From a bacterium (GTDB lineage: Bacteria; Krumholzibacteriota; Krumholzibacteriia; JACNKJ01), in the NCBI GenBank assembly GCA_024231955.1, contig JAAEPZ010001024.1, positions 496,001 through 560,000 of the forward strand: DNA of 64,000 nt. The letters are read 5' to 3'. Under the pieces are notes generated by a model that saw only the letters and a list, made by a program, of their open reading frames with translations, was not told the origin of the DNA and made no database searches. Shown piece after piece: positions 17,445 through 25,853 of the stretch (position 1 is the stretch's first letter; each line of letters begins with the position of its first letter). A program made the position numbers and the translations under genes.

Positions 17445-19553
17445 ATGAAACTCAAGAGTATCCAACTCAAGATCGGTGTCTGGGCGGGGATATGTCTTCT
17501 GGTGACTTCGGGAGTAATCGTCACCTACTCGGTCTGGACGATGTCCAAGGTGGACAGGGCTACACACACTGATGCCATAGAATCGGCAACCGAACAAGTC
17601 GCTGCGGTTGCCAGTGATTGCTCCAATCGAATCAAAGCCGATCTCGAGGTCTCTTTCAGCACCGCTCGCACTTTGGCCGAGGCCCTGTCGGGAATCAAGG
17701 ATACTGTCGATCCGATGGATCTGAACCGCGATCAGGTCAATGGTATGCTGAAAACCATACTGATGCGCAATCCGCAAATCCTGGGCATCTATACCTGCTG
17801 GGAGCCGAACACTTTTGATGGACTGGACAGCCAGTATGTCGACGCGCCCGGGCATGACGCCACCGGGAGGTTCATCCCCTACTGGAACAGGAATGCCCAG
17901 GGGCAGATCGCCTGTGAACCTCTTATAGAATATGAGGTCGATGGTGCCGGGGACTATTACCTGCTGCCGAAGAGAACCAAGCAGGAGTGTATGATTGCTC
18001 CGTATGTCTACCCCGTTCAGGGGCAACCGACACTGATCACATCGGTTGTCGTACCCATTATCGCAAACAATACCTTCTATGGAATCGCTGGCATTGACCT
18101 TAGCCTGGAATTTCTGCAGAAGCTGGCCGACAACACGGATGATATGTTCGACGGCGCCGCAACAATTGCCATGATCAGTAACGACGGCACGTTGACGGGG
18201 GTGACGGGTCGGCCGGAACTGGTCGGCAAACACATGGAGGAGGTTTATCCGGATTACGGTGAATATCTGAAATCGATTCAAGCGGGGCAAACACTCGCCC
18301 AGATGGCAAACGGTCGACTGGAGACATTTGCTCCCATCAGGCCTGGACGCACGGCGACCTCCTGGTCGATCAGCGTCAACATCCCCGAAGATGTCGTCAC
18401 GGCTAAGGCCGACATAAGGAGCAAGAAAGTGGTTGCCGACATGTGGCTTCTTGTCGGTATCGGCTTCGTCTGCGTGCTCGTTGCTTTGGCCCTGCTCTGG
18501 TTTGTCGCCCGGAGTATCGCCAGGCCAATAGTGACCGTAACCGATATGTTCAGGGATATCTCCGAGGGTGAGGGTGACTTGACTGTGCGACTTGATGCAT
18601 ACACCGAAGATGAGATAGGCCGGATGGCGATCTACTTCAATCAGTTCGTAGAGAAACTTCAGGGCACCATGTCTGAAGTGGCGACGAATACCACTGCACT
18701 TGCCACGACCAGTGAGGAGCTGTCCTCCAGCGCCGAGGGGATGACCACATCCATTCAGGAGATGAATATTCAATCCACCGGGGCGGCCAGCTCGATTGAC
18801 GAGTTTTCTCAGAGTCTGACGAATGTCGCCTCGGGTGCGGAGGAGATGTCCTCAACCGTCAGCACCGTGGCCACGGCCATTGAGGAGATGAGCGCGTCGC
18901 TGTCTGAGGTCGCGAAGAGCGCCGCCGCCGGCTCACAGATGTCGGCCGATGCCGACAGCAAGGCGCGCGCTGCCGGCACGACGATGAGCGCACTGAACGA
19001 TTCCTCAATGGGGATCGGCAAGGTCATTGATACGATCAACGATATTGCCGATCAGACCAACCTGTTGGCGCTCAATGCCACAATTGAGGCGGCCAGCGCG
19101 GGGGATGCCGGAAAGGGCTTTGCCGTCGTGGCCAGTGAGGTGAAGGAACTGGCCAAGCAAACGGCCAATTCAACAGGTGAGATCGGACGTTTCATAGGCG
19201 AAATGCAAAGCCAAACCAGCGATGCGGTAAATGCCACCAGCGCCATCTCGACGATCATCGAGGAGCTGAACTCCACCGTGCAGACCATCTCCAGCGCAGT
19301 CGAGGAGCAGTCGGCCACCACAAACGAAATCGCACAAAGCGTGGGCATGGCGTCTCAGGCGGCCACGGACATATCGAGCAATATCCTGAAGGCCTCGACC
19401 GGATCAACCGAAGTATCGCAGAACATCAAGAGCCTGAGCTCTGAATCGGCCAAGGTCAAGACCGGTGCGGATCGGGCCAACTCCAGCAGCAACGACATGG
19501 CCGAAATGGCCTCTCGCCTGCGAACACTGGTCGGCCAGTTCAAGACGGGATAG
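17445..19553 (+). CDS. Methyl-accepting chemotaxis protein with a double-Cache sensor domain
   Basis: 702 residues from the ATG at 17445 (AAAAGGA upstream; a 33-codon extension to 17346 is not credible). Membrane helix 1 (about 10-31), a periplasmic dCache-like sensor (about 35-330, including ITSVVVPIIANNTFYGIAGIDLS), membrane helix 2 (332-354), HAMP (355-408, ending near GDLTVRL), then a long signalling coiled coil whose hairpin tip contains IADQTNLLALNATIEAAS and GDAGKGFAVVASEVKELA. No C-terminal CheR/CheB-binding pentapeptide. dCache receptors usually bind small ligands such as amino acids or carboxylates; the ligand here is unknown. It likely signals to the CheA/CheW pair encoded at 7.5-11 kb and shares its sigma-28-type control. 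Confidence 0.95.
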   Translation: MKLKSIQLKIGVWAGICLLVTSGVIVTYSVWTMSKVDRATHTDAIESATEQVAAVASDCSNRIKADLEVSFSTARTLAEALSGIKDTVDPMDLNRDQVNGMLKTILMRNPQILGIYTCWEPNTFDGLDSQYVDAPGHDATGRFIPYWNRNAQGQIACEPLIEYEVDGAGDYYLLPKRTKQECMIAPYVYPVQGQPTLITSVVVPIIANNTFYGIAGIDLSLEFLQKLADNTDDMFDGAATIAMISNDGTLTGVTGRPELVGKHMEEVYPDYGEYLKSIQAGQTLAQMANGRLETFAPIRPGRTATSWSISVNIPEDVVTAKADIRSKKVVADMWLLVGIGFVCVLVALALLWFVARSIARPIVTVTDMFRDISEGEGDLTVRLDAYTEDEIGRMAIYFNQFVEKLQGTMSEVATNTTALATTSEELSSSAEGMTTSIQEMNIQSTGAASSIDEFSQSLTNVASGAEEMSSTVSTVATAIEEMSASLSEVAKSAAAGSQMSADADSKARAAGTTMSALNDSSMGIGKVIDTINDIADQTNLLALNATIEAASAGDAGKGFAVVASEVKELAKQTANSTGEIGRFIGEMQSQTSDAVNATSAISTIIEELNSTVQTISSAVEEQSATTNEIAQSVGMASQAATDISSNILKASTGSTEVSQNIKSLSSESAKVKTGADRANSSSNDMAEMASRLRTLVGQFKTG

Positions 19554-19572
19554 GCCCCGGTCTTGACGCCCC

Positions 19573-19611
19573 CCGTCACCTGCAACCTCGACGGCCGGTT
19601 GCAGGTGACGG
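19573..19611. terminator. 15-bp perfect inverted repeat between convergent genes
   Basis: CCGTCACCTGCAACC (19573-19587), a nine-base loop, and its exact complement (19597-19611) lie 20 bases after the chemoreceptor stop and 33 bases before the end of the convergent creatininase gene. There is no T-run; a shared transcription end is likely, but a protein-binding site is possible. Confidence 0.6.
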
Positions 19612-19643
19612 TCGGCGTGATTCGACAGGGCGACCACCGCCGA

Positions 19644-20363
19644 TTACCCGTCCAGCGCCGCAATCATCTCGCTGTAAATATCCACACTCAGTTCGAACAG
19701 CTCCCTACCCGCCTCTTCGCTCGCCAGCGAGGGATCGCTGAACATGCGGCCATCGGGGAAGGTGGCCCGGAACTGCGCCGGACTGAGCGGCCAGTTGAAG
19801 GCCGGACGCACGGGGTTGCATGTCTCGATATCACCCACGGCTTCCGGGAACAGGTGCCGGGTGATGGAGATCTCCGCGGCGGTGGCGTGGTCGCCGTTGC
19901 GCCCCCCGAACAGCCGCTCTTCGAGTTCGACGACACGCGGATCGGTCCACCAGCACTCCCAGCGGATTGCCAGGTCGTCCAGCTCAAGCACCAGATCGCT
20001 GATGGCGGCCAGGGCGGCATTGTTGTTGCCCCCGTGACCGTTGATGAACAGGAAGCGGAGGAAGCCGTGCCGATTCATCGATTCGATGACCTCGGTTACG
20101 ACCCGACCGAAGGTGGAGGCGCTCAGGCTTGATGTGCCGGCGAAATCGAGATGGTGCAGGCTCATCCCCAGGTTGAGGGCGGGGTGCACGATCGTATTCG
20201 TGCGCTCGCCGACCGCCCGGGCGATGCCGTCGGCGACGAGATGATCGGTGCCGATGAGTCCATTGGGACCATGTTGCTCCGTCGCGCCGACAGGCACGAT
20301 CAGCGTCTGTTTCTCTTCGAGATATCTCTCGACCTGTCGCCAGGTCATCATCGCCAGTTGCAT
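19644..20363 (-). CDS. Creatininase-family amidohydrolase
   Basis: 239 residues from the ATG at 20363, with GGAGCGGAGG close upstream. Family landmarks: VPVGATEQHGPNGLIGTDH (metal ligands Glu29, His31 and Asp40), LHHLDFAGTSSLS, and FLFINGHGGNNNA. Members hydrolyse cyclic amides or N-formylamides (creatinine, formamidopyrimidine and mycofactocin- or riboflavin-related intermediates) using two metal ions. The sequence does not settle which substrate applies. The gene starts 28 bases after the stop of the S41 peptidase gene on the same strand and is probably the second gene of that transcript. Confidence 0.9.
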   Translation of the reverse strand: MQLAMMTWRQVERYLEEKQTLIVPVGATEQHGPNGLIGTDHLVADGIARAVGERTNTIVHPALNLGMSLHHLDFAGTSSLSASTFGRVVTEVIESMNRHGFLRFLFINGHGGNNNAALAAISDLVLELDDLAIRWECWWTDPRVVELEERLFGGRNGDHATAAEISITRHLFPEAVGDIETCNPVRPAFNWPLSPAQFRATFPDGRMFSDPSLASEEAGRELFELSVDIYSEMIAALDG

Positions 20364-20391
20364 GGCGTCCTCCGCTCCCTTGAATGTGTAG

Positions 20392-23262
20392 TTACGGTTT
20401 ACCCGGATATAGTAACCCGATCGGGTCCTCCGTATCGAGCCAGTAATCGGGGAAGAAACCGATCCCCTCACGTGTCGGGCGCACCCAGTCCGCGACGAAG
20501 CGGGAGCGACCGAAGTTGAGCTTGAGTCCGCTGTGCGGCAGTGGCGCATGTGGAGTCACGTTGCCGTAGTTCACACAGCCGGAGCTGTTCTCGCCGAGCA
20601 GGACCGCGCCGATGATCTGGCTGGCTACGTGGGTGAAGGTCTCCCCGGAGGAGGCGACGCCGCGATCGATCAACACTTTCAGGCTGCCGCCGTAGGGCGT
20701 GGCCGCCTCCGTCTGCGGATCTGTGTTCATCCGGCTGCCTGGAAATGAACGGTAACGGCGCAGAGGATCGCTCTGACCGGTGTAGCTGACGACGTAGCCC
20801 ACCCACTCGAAATACTGGCCGCTGAGTCGCGGACCCCAGAGCATGGCCGGATCGTCACCGCCGCCATAGTTGCCGCGCAGGTCGAGAACCATGGCGGGCT
20901 CGTTGCGCAGGGTGTCGGCGGTGGCAGGCAGCCCATCGAGGCGGCGGACATCCATGGAGCGGACACCGAGAACGGGTGTCACGCCGTCGGGGGCAACGCT
21001 CTGCGTCCAGTGCCCCGCGCTGCGGTCAATGTTCTCCAGGCGGACGCGCCCACGGTGCAGGGGCAGGTCCAGCTTGAGTTTTTTGCCGCCGCGTCGCCGT
21101 TTGTCGTTTGACTTGATCGATACGGACACGGAGGCGGGCGGGTCGTTGCGAAGATCGATCACGCCGAGCAGGAAACGGGTAGCCCGGGCAGGATCATCGA
21201 CGATGGGCAGGGTGGGGAACAGGTAGGGTTCGCCGACCCGCAGCGTGTGCGGAGAGTCGATCAGCGGGAGGTCCGCGATCTCATCTCCGATGTGGCGAGC
21301 CAACTCGGGGGGAGCCGAGGCGATGAAGAACGAATCGCCGCGTCGCTCGATCTTCAGATCGCTGAAGAGGGGGACATGCGCCTTGACCAGACGCGCACCG
21401 GTATTGCGCGAAGCCACGGGGTTGAACCCCCTGATGGTGAAGTGGGTGTCGGCAACCGGCGCGAGGTACTCCAGCAGCAGGTTGTAGTAATCGTCCCAGG
21501 CGATACTGCCGCGGCTGTCGATACGCTTCAGGAATTCGGTGTTTCGTCCGCTCCAGGAGGAGCCCTCCATCTGCAGATCCCAGTTGATGTCCTCATAGCC
21601 CGCATAGCCGAGCGCCAACTGCTCATGCATCGTCAGCAGATCCTCGCGCGCCTGGGCGCCGGTCAATCTTTTCGGCGGCAGGTTGAGTCCGCAAAGGATT
21701 GTGCCGTCGGCGTTCGTTGTCTGGGACCAGTCAACCGCAAGCACGGTTCGGGGATTGCCGTCGCTCCAGCGGCCGAGCATCATCGAGGTGGGACCATGGA
21801 AGAACGAGTTGAGATTGAGGGCGTCCTCCTCCCTGAATGCGGTGTAGACAGAGAGCGGCAACTCCGGCGCCCAGGGGTTGGGGAAGCAGGCGATCAGCAC
21901 GGGGTTCTCGACGGGCAGCCACTCCTCGCCGACCCGCAGACCATCGGCGGCCAGGGCGATGTCGTTGCGCTCCAGAATGTCGGCGACCCAGCGGTTGGCC
22001 GAGGGCGCTCCATAGAGCACGGCCACCTGATCGGCGAAGGCGGACTGTTCGACCTCGGATGCCACATGCTGGAGCGAATTCTGGAAGATCCTCCCCATGA
22101 CGAGTTCCATGCTGCTGTCCCAGGCGGCGGCCAGCTCCTCATCGGCCGGGATTTCGGGCCGCACGATCAGAATGTTCTCCGGGTTGTCGGCCCTGGCGTC
22201 ACCCGTGGCGTTGAGGTTGCCGGACCAGAAGGTTGCGGAGGGGAGCTCCCCCTCCGGGGTTGGGATCTCATATGGCGGCAGTTGAAGTTCGGCGAGGTAG
22301 CTCTGCAGGGTATTCAGCAGACTTGCATGGTTGGGGGTGCCGTGGGACATCTCGACGGCTCTGGTCTGAACCGCCACCGCTTCGTTCCGCTTGCCCTGCT
22401 CCCACAGAACGCGCGCCTGGGTGTCAATGGTGTTCGGATCCCGGTCACCGCCTGCCGACAGCGCCAGACTGATCGCCCGGTCGGCGATGAGGAGCAGCTG
22501 CTCGCTGATATTCTCATGCGTTGCCGCATCCCAGGCGATGGAGTTCATCTTCCGAGCGAAGTCGCCCGGATCACCACGGCGAGAGGGATTTTCCTCAAAC
22601 TCCGTCAAAATTGAGGGTAGTCGGTCGGGATCAAGGTTGAACGTGAGTGTAGTCAGCTCCTGCAACAGGCCAAGTGTGATAGCCTGTTCGCGCGCCGTCT
22701 CCTGGGCGACCGCGAGGTCGTAGGTGCCGCCGATGATCTCGGCCAGTGCGGTCGCGAACGCACCCGAGGGTATATCCGCCTGCGGATTGTTGACGGGACC
22801 GGTCCAGAGCAGGGTGCCGGGACCGTGCGTGGGGTCGTCGCCAATGATCAGGGCGTAGGGAAATTCCCGACTGGCAGCGGCCGTAGGATCATATATCGTC
22901 GCGAGCAGATGGCGGTCGGCATCGCTGCCGATGATCAGGTTGCTCCATCCGGCGCGCTCAATGAAGTGTTTCAGGGCTGATGAACTTTCCTGGCTGATCG
23001 CCACGTACTGAACATTGTCGCGGGGATTGTCGTTCTGGTTTCCCAGGGTAATGCGGCTTACCGGACTCCAGGTTGCCCAGAACTCCAGGACGGTGGTCTG
23101 CCCCTTCAGGTCCAGCGGCAGAGGTTGATCGGTCAACCACGTCACCTGTCGCAGCGGCGGCAACGGGTCGCCGAGTGCCAACGCGGAGGGGGAGTCGTCG
23201 GCTGGTGTGCTGATGGGGACCAGCAGACACAGGAGGGCGAAAAGCCCGAGTTTGCGGAGCAT
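20392..23262 (-). CDS. Secreted thioredoxin-like + S41 (tail-specific/tricorn-type) peptidase domain protein
   Basis: 956 residues from the ATG at 23262 (AAGGA upstream). Signal peptide 1-22. Residues about 25-150 resemble a TlpA-like thioredoxin fold (LKGQTTVLEFWATWSPVSR), but the redox CxxC is replaced by SPVS, so it cannot act as a disulfide reductase. The middle region is helical (tetratricopeptide-like counts of residues). The C-terminal third is an S41 peptidase: MVLDLRGNYGGGDD, then RGVASSGETFTHVASQ holding the likely nucleophilic serine, and GENSSGCVNYG. The usual lysine of the Ser-Lys dyad is not obvious, so a tricorn-like mechanism or lost activity are both possible. A TTGCAA-N17-TATAAT promoter lies upstream. 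Confidence 0.82.
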   Translation of the reverse strand: MLRKLGLFALLCLLVPISTPADDSPSALALGDPLPPLRQVTWLTDQPLPLDLKGQTTVLEFWATWSPVSRITLGNQNDNPRDNVQYVAISQESSSALKHFIERAGWSNLIIGSDADRHLLATIYDPTAAASREFPYALIIGDDPTHGPGTLLWTGPVNNPQADIPSGAFATALAEIIGGTYDLAVAQETAREQAITLGLLQELTTLTFNLDPDRLPSILTEFEENPSRRGDPGDFARKMNSIAWDAATHENISEQLLLIADRAISLALSAGGDRDPNTIDTQARVLWEQGKRNEAVAVQTRAVEMSHGTPNHASLLNTLQSYLAELQLPPYEIPTPEGELPSATFWSGNLNATGDARADNPENILIVRPEIPADEELAAAWDSSMELVMGRIFQNSLQHVASEVEQSAFADQVAVLYGAPSANRWVADILERNDIALAADGLRVGEEWLPVENPVLIACFPNPWAPELPLSVYTAFREEDALNLNSFFHGPTSMMLGRWSDGNPRTVLAVDWSQTTNADGTILCGLNLPPKRLTGAQAREDLLTMHEQLALGYAGYEDINWDLQMEGSSWSGRNTEFLKRIDSRGSIAWDDYYNLLLEYLAPVADTHFTIRGFNPVASRNTGARLVKAHVPLFSDLKIERRGDSFFIASAPPELARHIGDEIADLPLIDSPHTLRVGEPYLFPTLPIVDDPARATRFLLGVIDLRNDPPASVSVSIKSNDKRRRGGKKLKLDLPLHRGRVRLENIDRSAGHWTQSVAPDGVTPVLGVRSMDVRRLDGLPATADTLRNEPAMVLDLRGNYGGGDDPAMLWGPRLSGQYFEWVGYVVSYTGQSDPLRRYRSFPGSRMNTDPQTEAATPYGGSLKVLIDRGVASSGETFTHVASQIIGAVLLGENSSGCVNYGNVTPHAPLPHSGLKLNFGRSRFVADWVRPTREGIGFFPDYWLDTEDPIGLLYPGKP

Positions 23263-23320
23263 CGATATCCGTCCTTGAGAAAGAGTGATGGCTTGGGGGT
23301 GAGGGTACTGGATCAGTATC

Positions 23321-23349
23321 ATTATATTGGTTGACCTTGTGGGTTGCAA
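23321..23349 (-). promoter_or_regulatory. Sigma-70-type promoter for the thioredoxin-like/S41 gene
   Basis: On the minus strand TTGCAA (23349-23344), a 17-base spacer and a consensus TATAAT (23326-23321) lie about 60 bases upstream of the start codon. Confidence 0.6.
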
Positions 23350-23492
23350 CGTTACCTGTATTCGCAGTTCCCTCAAACAAATTCCGATGATTTCACGAAT
23401 GGTTCGTGGTCGTGTCCCGGCAATACGCTGACTTGTAATATTGACTGAGTAATCCCAAAGAACTACGCTGCTGTAATACAAGGAGGTGGATC

Positions 23493-24155
23493 ATGGCTAA
23501 AGTCGGAGTTGTCCTTGCCGGTTGTGGCGTCAAAGACGGCAGCGAGATTCATGAAGCGGTGTTCACACTGTACTCTCTGGCCAAGGCCGGCGTCGAGACG
23601 GTCATTGCTGCGCCGGACATGGACCTGGACGAGATCGACCATGTCGCCGGTGAGCCTACCGGGAATAGTAGCAACGTGCTGATTGAATCGGCGCGAATCG
23701 CACGGGGTGAGATCAGACCGCTGAGCGGGCTTGCTCCCAACGAGATCGACGCCCTGATTCTGCCGGGCGGCTTCGGTGCCGCCAAACATCTTTGCGATTT
23801 CGCACTCAAAGGCGCGAGTGCCGAGCCGCACGGGGAGATAGCTTCACTGATCAAGTCGCTGCACGCAGCGGGCAAACCGATCGGCGCCATGTGCATAGCG
23901 CCGGTCATCCTGGCGGCCGTTTTCCGCGATGAGGATATCACCCCCGAACTGACGATCGGCAATTGCCCCGATACGGCAGCGACGATCGAAGCGATGGATG
24001 CAGTCCATGTCGATTGTGCCGTCGATGAGATTGTGATCGACACGAAGCACAAACTGGTGACCACTCCCGCCTACATGCTGGCGGGAACCATCGCCGAATT
24101 GCCGACGGGGATCGATAAGCTGGTGGCCGCGGTGCTGCGACTGGCGGAGGTTTAG
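23493..24155 (+). CDS. elbB: ElbB-like glyoxalase (DJ-1/PfpI superfamily, isoprenoid-biosynthesis-associated)
   Basis: 220 residues with a strong AAGGAGGTG ribosome-binding site. The protein matches ElbB along its length: VGVVLAGCGVKDGSEIHEAV, DMDLDEIDHVAGEP, LILPGGFGAAKHLCDFA and GAMCIAPVIL, where the cysteine is the nucleophile of the DJ-1-type active site. E. coli ElbB has glyoxalase activity and was linked to isoprenoid production; its physiological substrate is unclear. The stop codon abuts the ATG of the methyltransferase gene (TAGATG), so the two are co-translated. Confidence 0.93.
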   Translation: MAKVGVVLAGCGVKDGSEIHEAVFTLYSLAKAGVETVIAAPDMDLDEIDHVAGEPTGNSSNVLIESARIARGEIRPLSGLAPNEIDALILPGGFGAAKHLCDFALKGASAEPHGEIASLIKSLHAAGKPIGAMCIAPVILAAVFRDEDITPELTIGNCPDTAATIEAMDAVHVDCAVDEIVIDTKHKLVTTPAYMLAGTIAELPTGIDKLVAAVLRLAEV

Positions 24156-24797
24156 ATGGCTATTCACCAGGAGGCGTTGGGGGCCTATCTCCGGGAGAGG
24201 GCGTTGACGGGTGAGGATCCCCTGCTTGCCGAGATGCATGAACTGGCGGCGGAGAGGCGTTTCCCTATTGTCGGTCCCGAAGTCGGCCGGTTTCTGTTTC
24301 AGCTTGTGCGCATGATGAACGCGGGGAGAATATTCGAGATGGGGTCCGGGTTCGGATACTCGGCTCTCTGGTTTGCGCGGGCGATGGAGGGCGCCGGCGA
24401 GGGTGAGATCTACGTCACCGACAGCGACAAGGGGAATATCCAACTGGCGCGGAAGTACCATCTGCGCGCGGGGGTGGCCGAGCGGATCACCTACCTCACG
24501 GGGTATGCCCAGGACATGCTGCAGGTGACGCCGGGATTGTTCGATATCATCTTCTGCGATATCGATAAGGAGCAGTATCCCGAGATCTACGATATCGTCC
24601 GCAAGCGGCTGCGTATCGGCGGCGCGCTGGTGGTCGACAACCTGTTGTGGAGCGGCGCCGTGGCTGATCCGGAGGATACCCGCGCATCAACCGAGGGTAT
24701 TCGGGTTTTCACGGAGCGCATGTGGAGTAGTCCCGAATTTGCAAGCAGCCTGCTGCCCGTCCGCGATGGACTCGGGCTTCATATCAAGATCAAGTAA
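24156..24797 (+). CDS. SAM-dependent O-methyltransferase (catechol-OMT-like class I)
   Basis: 213 residues. The SAM-binding motif is IFEMGSGFGYSALWFARAM, followed by the acidic loop IYVTDSDKGNIQLA, FDIIFCDIDKEQYPEIYD (metal- and substrate-site region) and GGALVVDNLLWSGAVAD, all typical of bacterial caffeoyl-CoA/catechol-like O-methyltransferases. It starts directly at the elbB stop with its ribosome-binding site inside elbB (GGCGGAGG). It is cytoplasmic and its substrate is unknown; the pairing suggests a shared metabolite or detoxification role. Confidence 0.9.
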   Translation: MAIHQEALGAYLRERALTGEDPLLAEMHELAAERRFPIVGPEVGRFLFQLVRMMNAGRIFEMGSGFGYSALWFARAMEGAGEGEIYVTDSDKGNIQLARKYHLRAGVAERITYLTGYAQDMLQVTPGLFDIIFCDIDKEQYPEIYDIVRKRLRIGGALVVDNLLWSGAVADPEDTRASTEGIRVFTERMWSSPEFASSLLPVRDGLGLHIKIK

Positions 24798-24810
24798 TGA
24801 AAGGAAAACC

Positions 24811-25734
24811 ATGATCAAGGGAACACTGCTGGTTATTTTACTGATATCCCTACTCGTCGGATCGGCGCTGGCCGATAAGGTTGAACTTGAGGATGGCACC
24901 GTGATTGTCGGTACCGTGACCTCGGAAACAGATGATCTGGTGATCATCGAGACCGAAAAAATGGGTACTCTGGAGCTGAAGCGGACCGAGATCGCCTTCA
25001 TTACCTTCAAGGATTCCGAGCGTGTTCCGTACTCTCGCTACGGAGAGCTGAGCCCGGACGTCAAGAAGCTCCGTTTCGTTGGTCATGACCCCGATTACAA
25101 CACGATCATGTTCTGCCCCACGACGGAGACGCTGGATAAGGGGGATAAGTATTTCCGCAATTTCGAGCTGTTCTTCCTCAATTTCGGTTACGGATTGACG
25201 GACAAGCTGTCCATCAGCGTCGCGGGGCTCTTTCCGATAGCTCCCTCCGTTCTGCTTGTTTCGGGCGGGCTCAAGTATGAAGTTCTGGATCGAACGCAGC
25301 ATCCATTGGGTCTGGCTGTGGCCGGCGGGTATATGTTCACCAAAAACACCACTACCGGCATGTTGAATATCATCGCCGGCATAGGCGACAGGGAGCGCAG
25401 TCTTAACCTCTCTCTCAGCAAAACCTTCAACAGCTACAGCGACGACACCGATTTGATTGGCGACCAGAGCGCGGAGTCGGGCTGGCTCTATTGTCTCGGT
25501 GCCGATTGGCGCCTGAGCCAGGGCATGAAGGTTATCGTCGAGTATTGCGACAGCGCGGACTGGACTCTGGAGTTCGACGAAGATGATGACGATCTCTTCA
25601 AGGGGCTGGTCAACGTCGGTATCCGCTGGTTCGGCAGTGATTGGTCATTCAGCCTGACCGGTTTCCGCCCGTTGGTCGAGGACACCGGCAGCTTCATAGC
25701 ATTCCCGATGGCCATGTTCTCGAAGCATTTTTAG
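24811..25734 (+). CDS. Exported beta-barrel-like protein of unknown function
   Basis: 307 residues from the ATG at 24811 (AAAGGAAA upstream); an in-frame 24-codon extension into the methyltransferase gene is rejected. Residues 1-20 are a signal peptide (LLISLLVGSALADK). Residues about 20-65 (VELEDGTVIVGTVTSETDDLVIIETEKMG) resemble a small SH3-like beta module seen in exported proteins of these lineages. The remainder has amphipathic strands such as FFLNFGYGLTDKLSISVAGLFPI and WSFSLTGFRPLVE and looks like an outer-membrane barrel. It lies 13 bases after the methyltransferase gene and is followed by a terminator. I recognise no named family. Confidence 0.75.
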   Translation: MIKGTLLVILLISLLVGSALADKVELEDGTVIVGTVTSETDDLVIIETEKMGTLELKRTEIAFITFKDSERVPYSRYGELSPDVKKLRFVGHDPDYNTIMFCPTTETLDKGDKYFRNFELFFLNFGYGLTDKLSISVAGLFPIAPSVLLVSGGLKYEVLDRTQHPLGLAVAGGYMFTKNTTTGMLNIIAGIGDRERSLNLSLSKTFNSYSDDTDLIGDQSAESGWLYCLGADWRLSQGMKVIVEYCDSADWTLEFDEDDDDLFKGLVNVGIRWFGSDWSFSLTGFRPLVEDTGSFIAFPMAMFSKHF

Positions 25735-25750
25735 CGGCATCCCGCCCGCC

Positions 25751-25786
25751 AAACGTCCGCCCCCCTGAATGGGGCCGGACGTTTTT
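25751..25786 (+). terminator. Rho-independent terminator of the elbB operon
   Basis: AAACGTCCG...CCCC, a short loop, then GGGGCCGGACGTTTTT forms a GC-rich stem with a T-run, 17 bases after the stop of the barrel-like protein gene. Confidence 0.8.
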
Positions 25787-25801
25787 GCATCATACGGTAA
25801 G

Positions 25802-25833
25802 ACCCCGAGCCGCAAGGGTGACTCGGGGTTTTC
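25802..25833. terminator. Second hairpin between convergent genes
   Basis: ACCCCGAG (25802-25809) pairs with CTCGGGGT (25822-25829), followed by a T-run on the plus strand. It also lies 20 bases beyond the end of the minus-strand LVIVD gene, so it may end transcripts from either side. Confidence 0.6.
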
Positions 25834-25853
25834 GATTGGAGTGCCGGTCCGCC

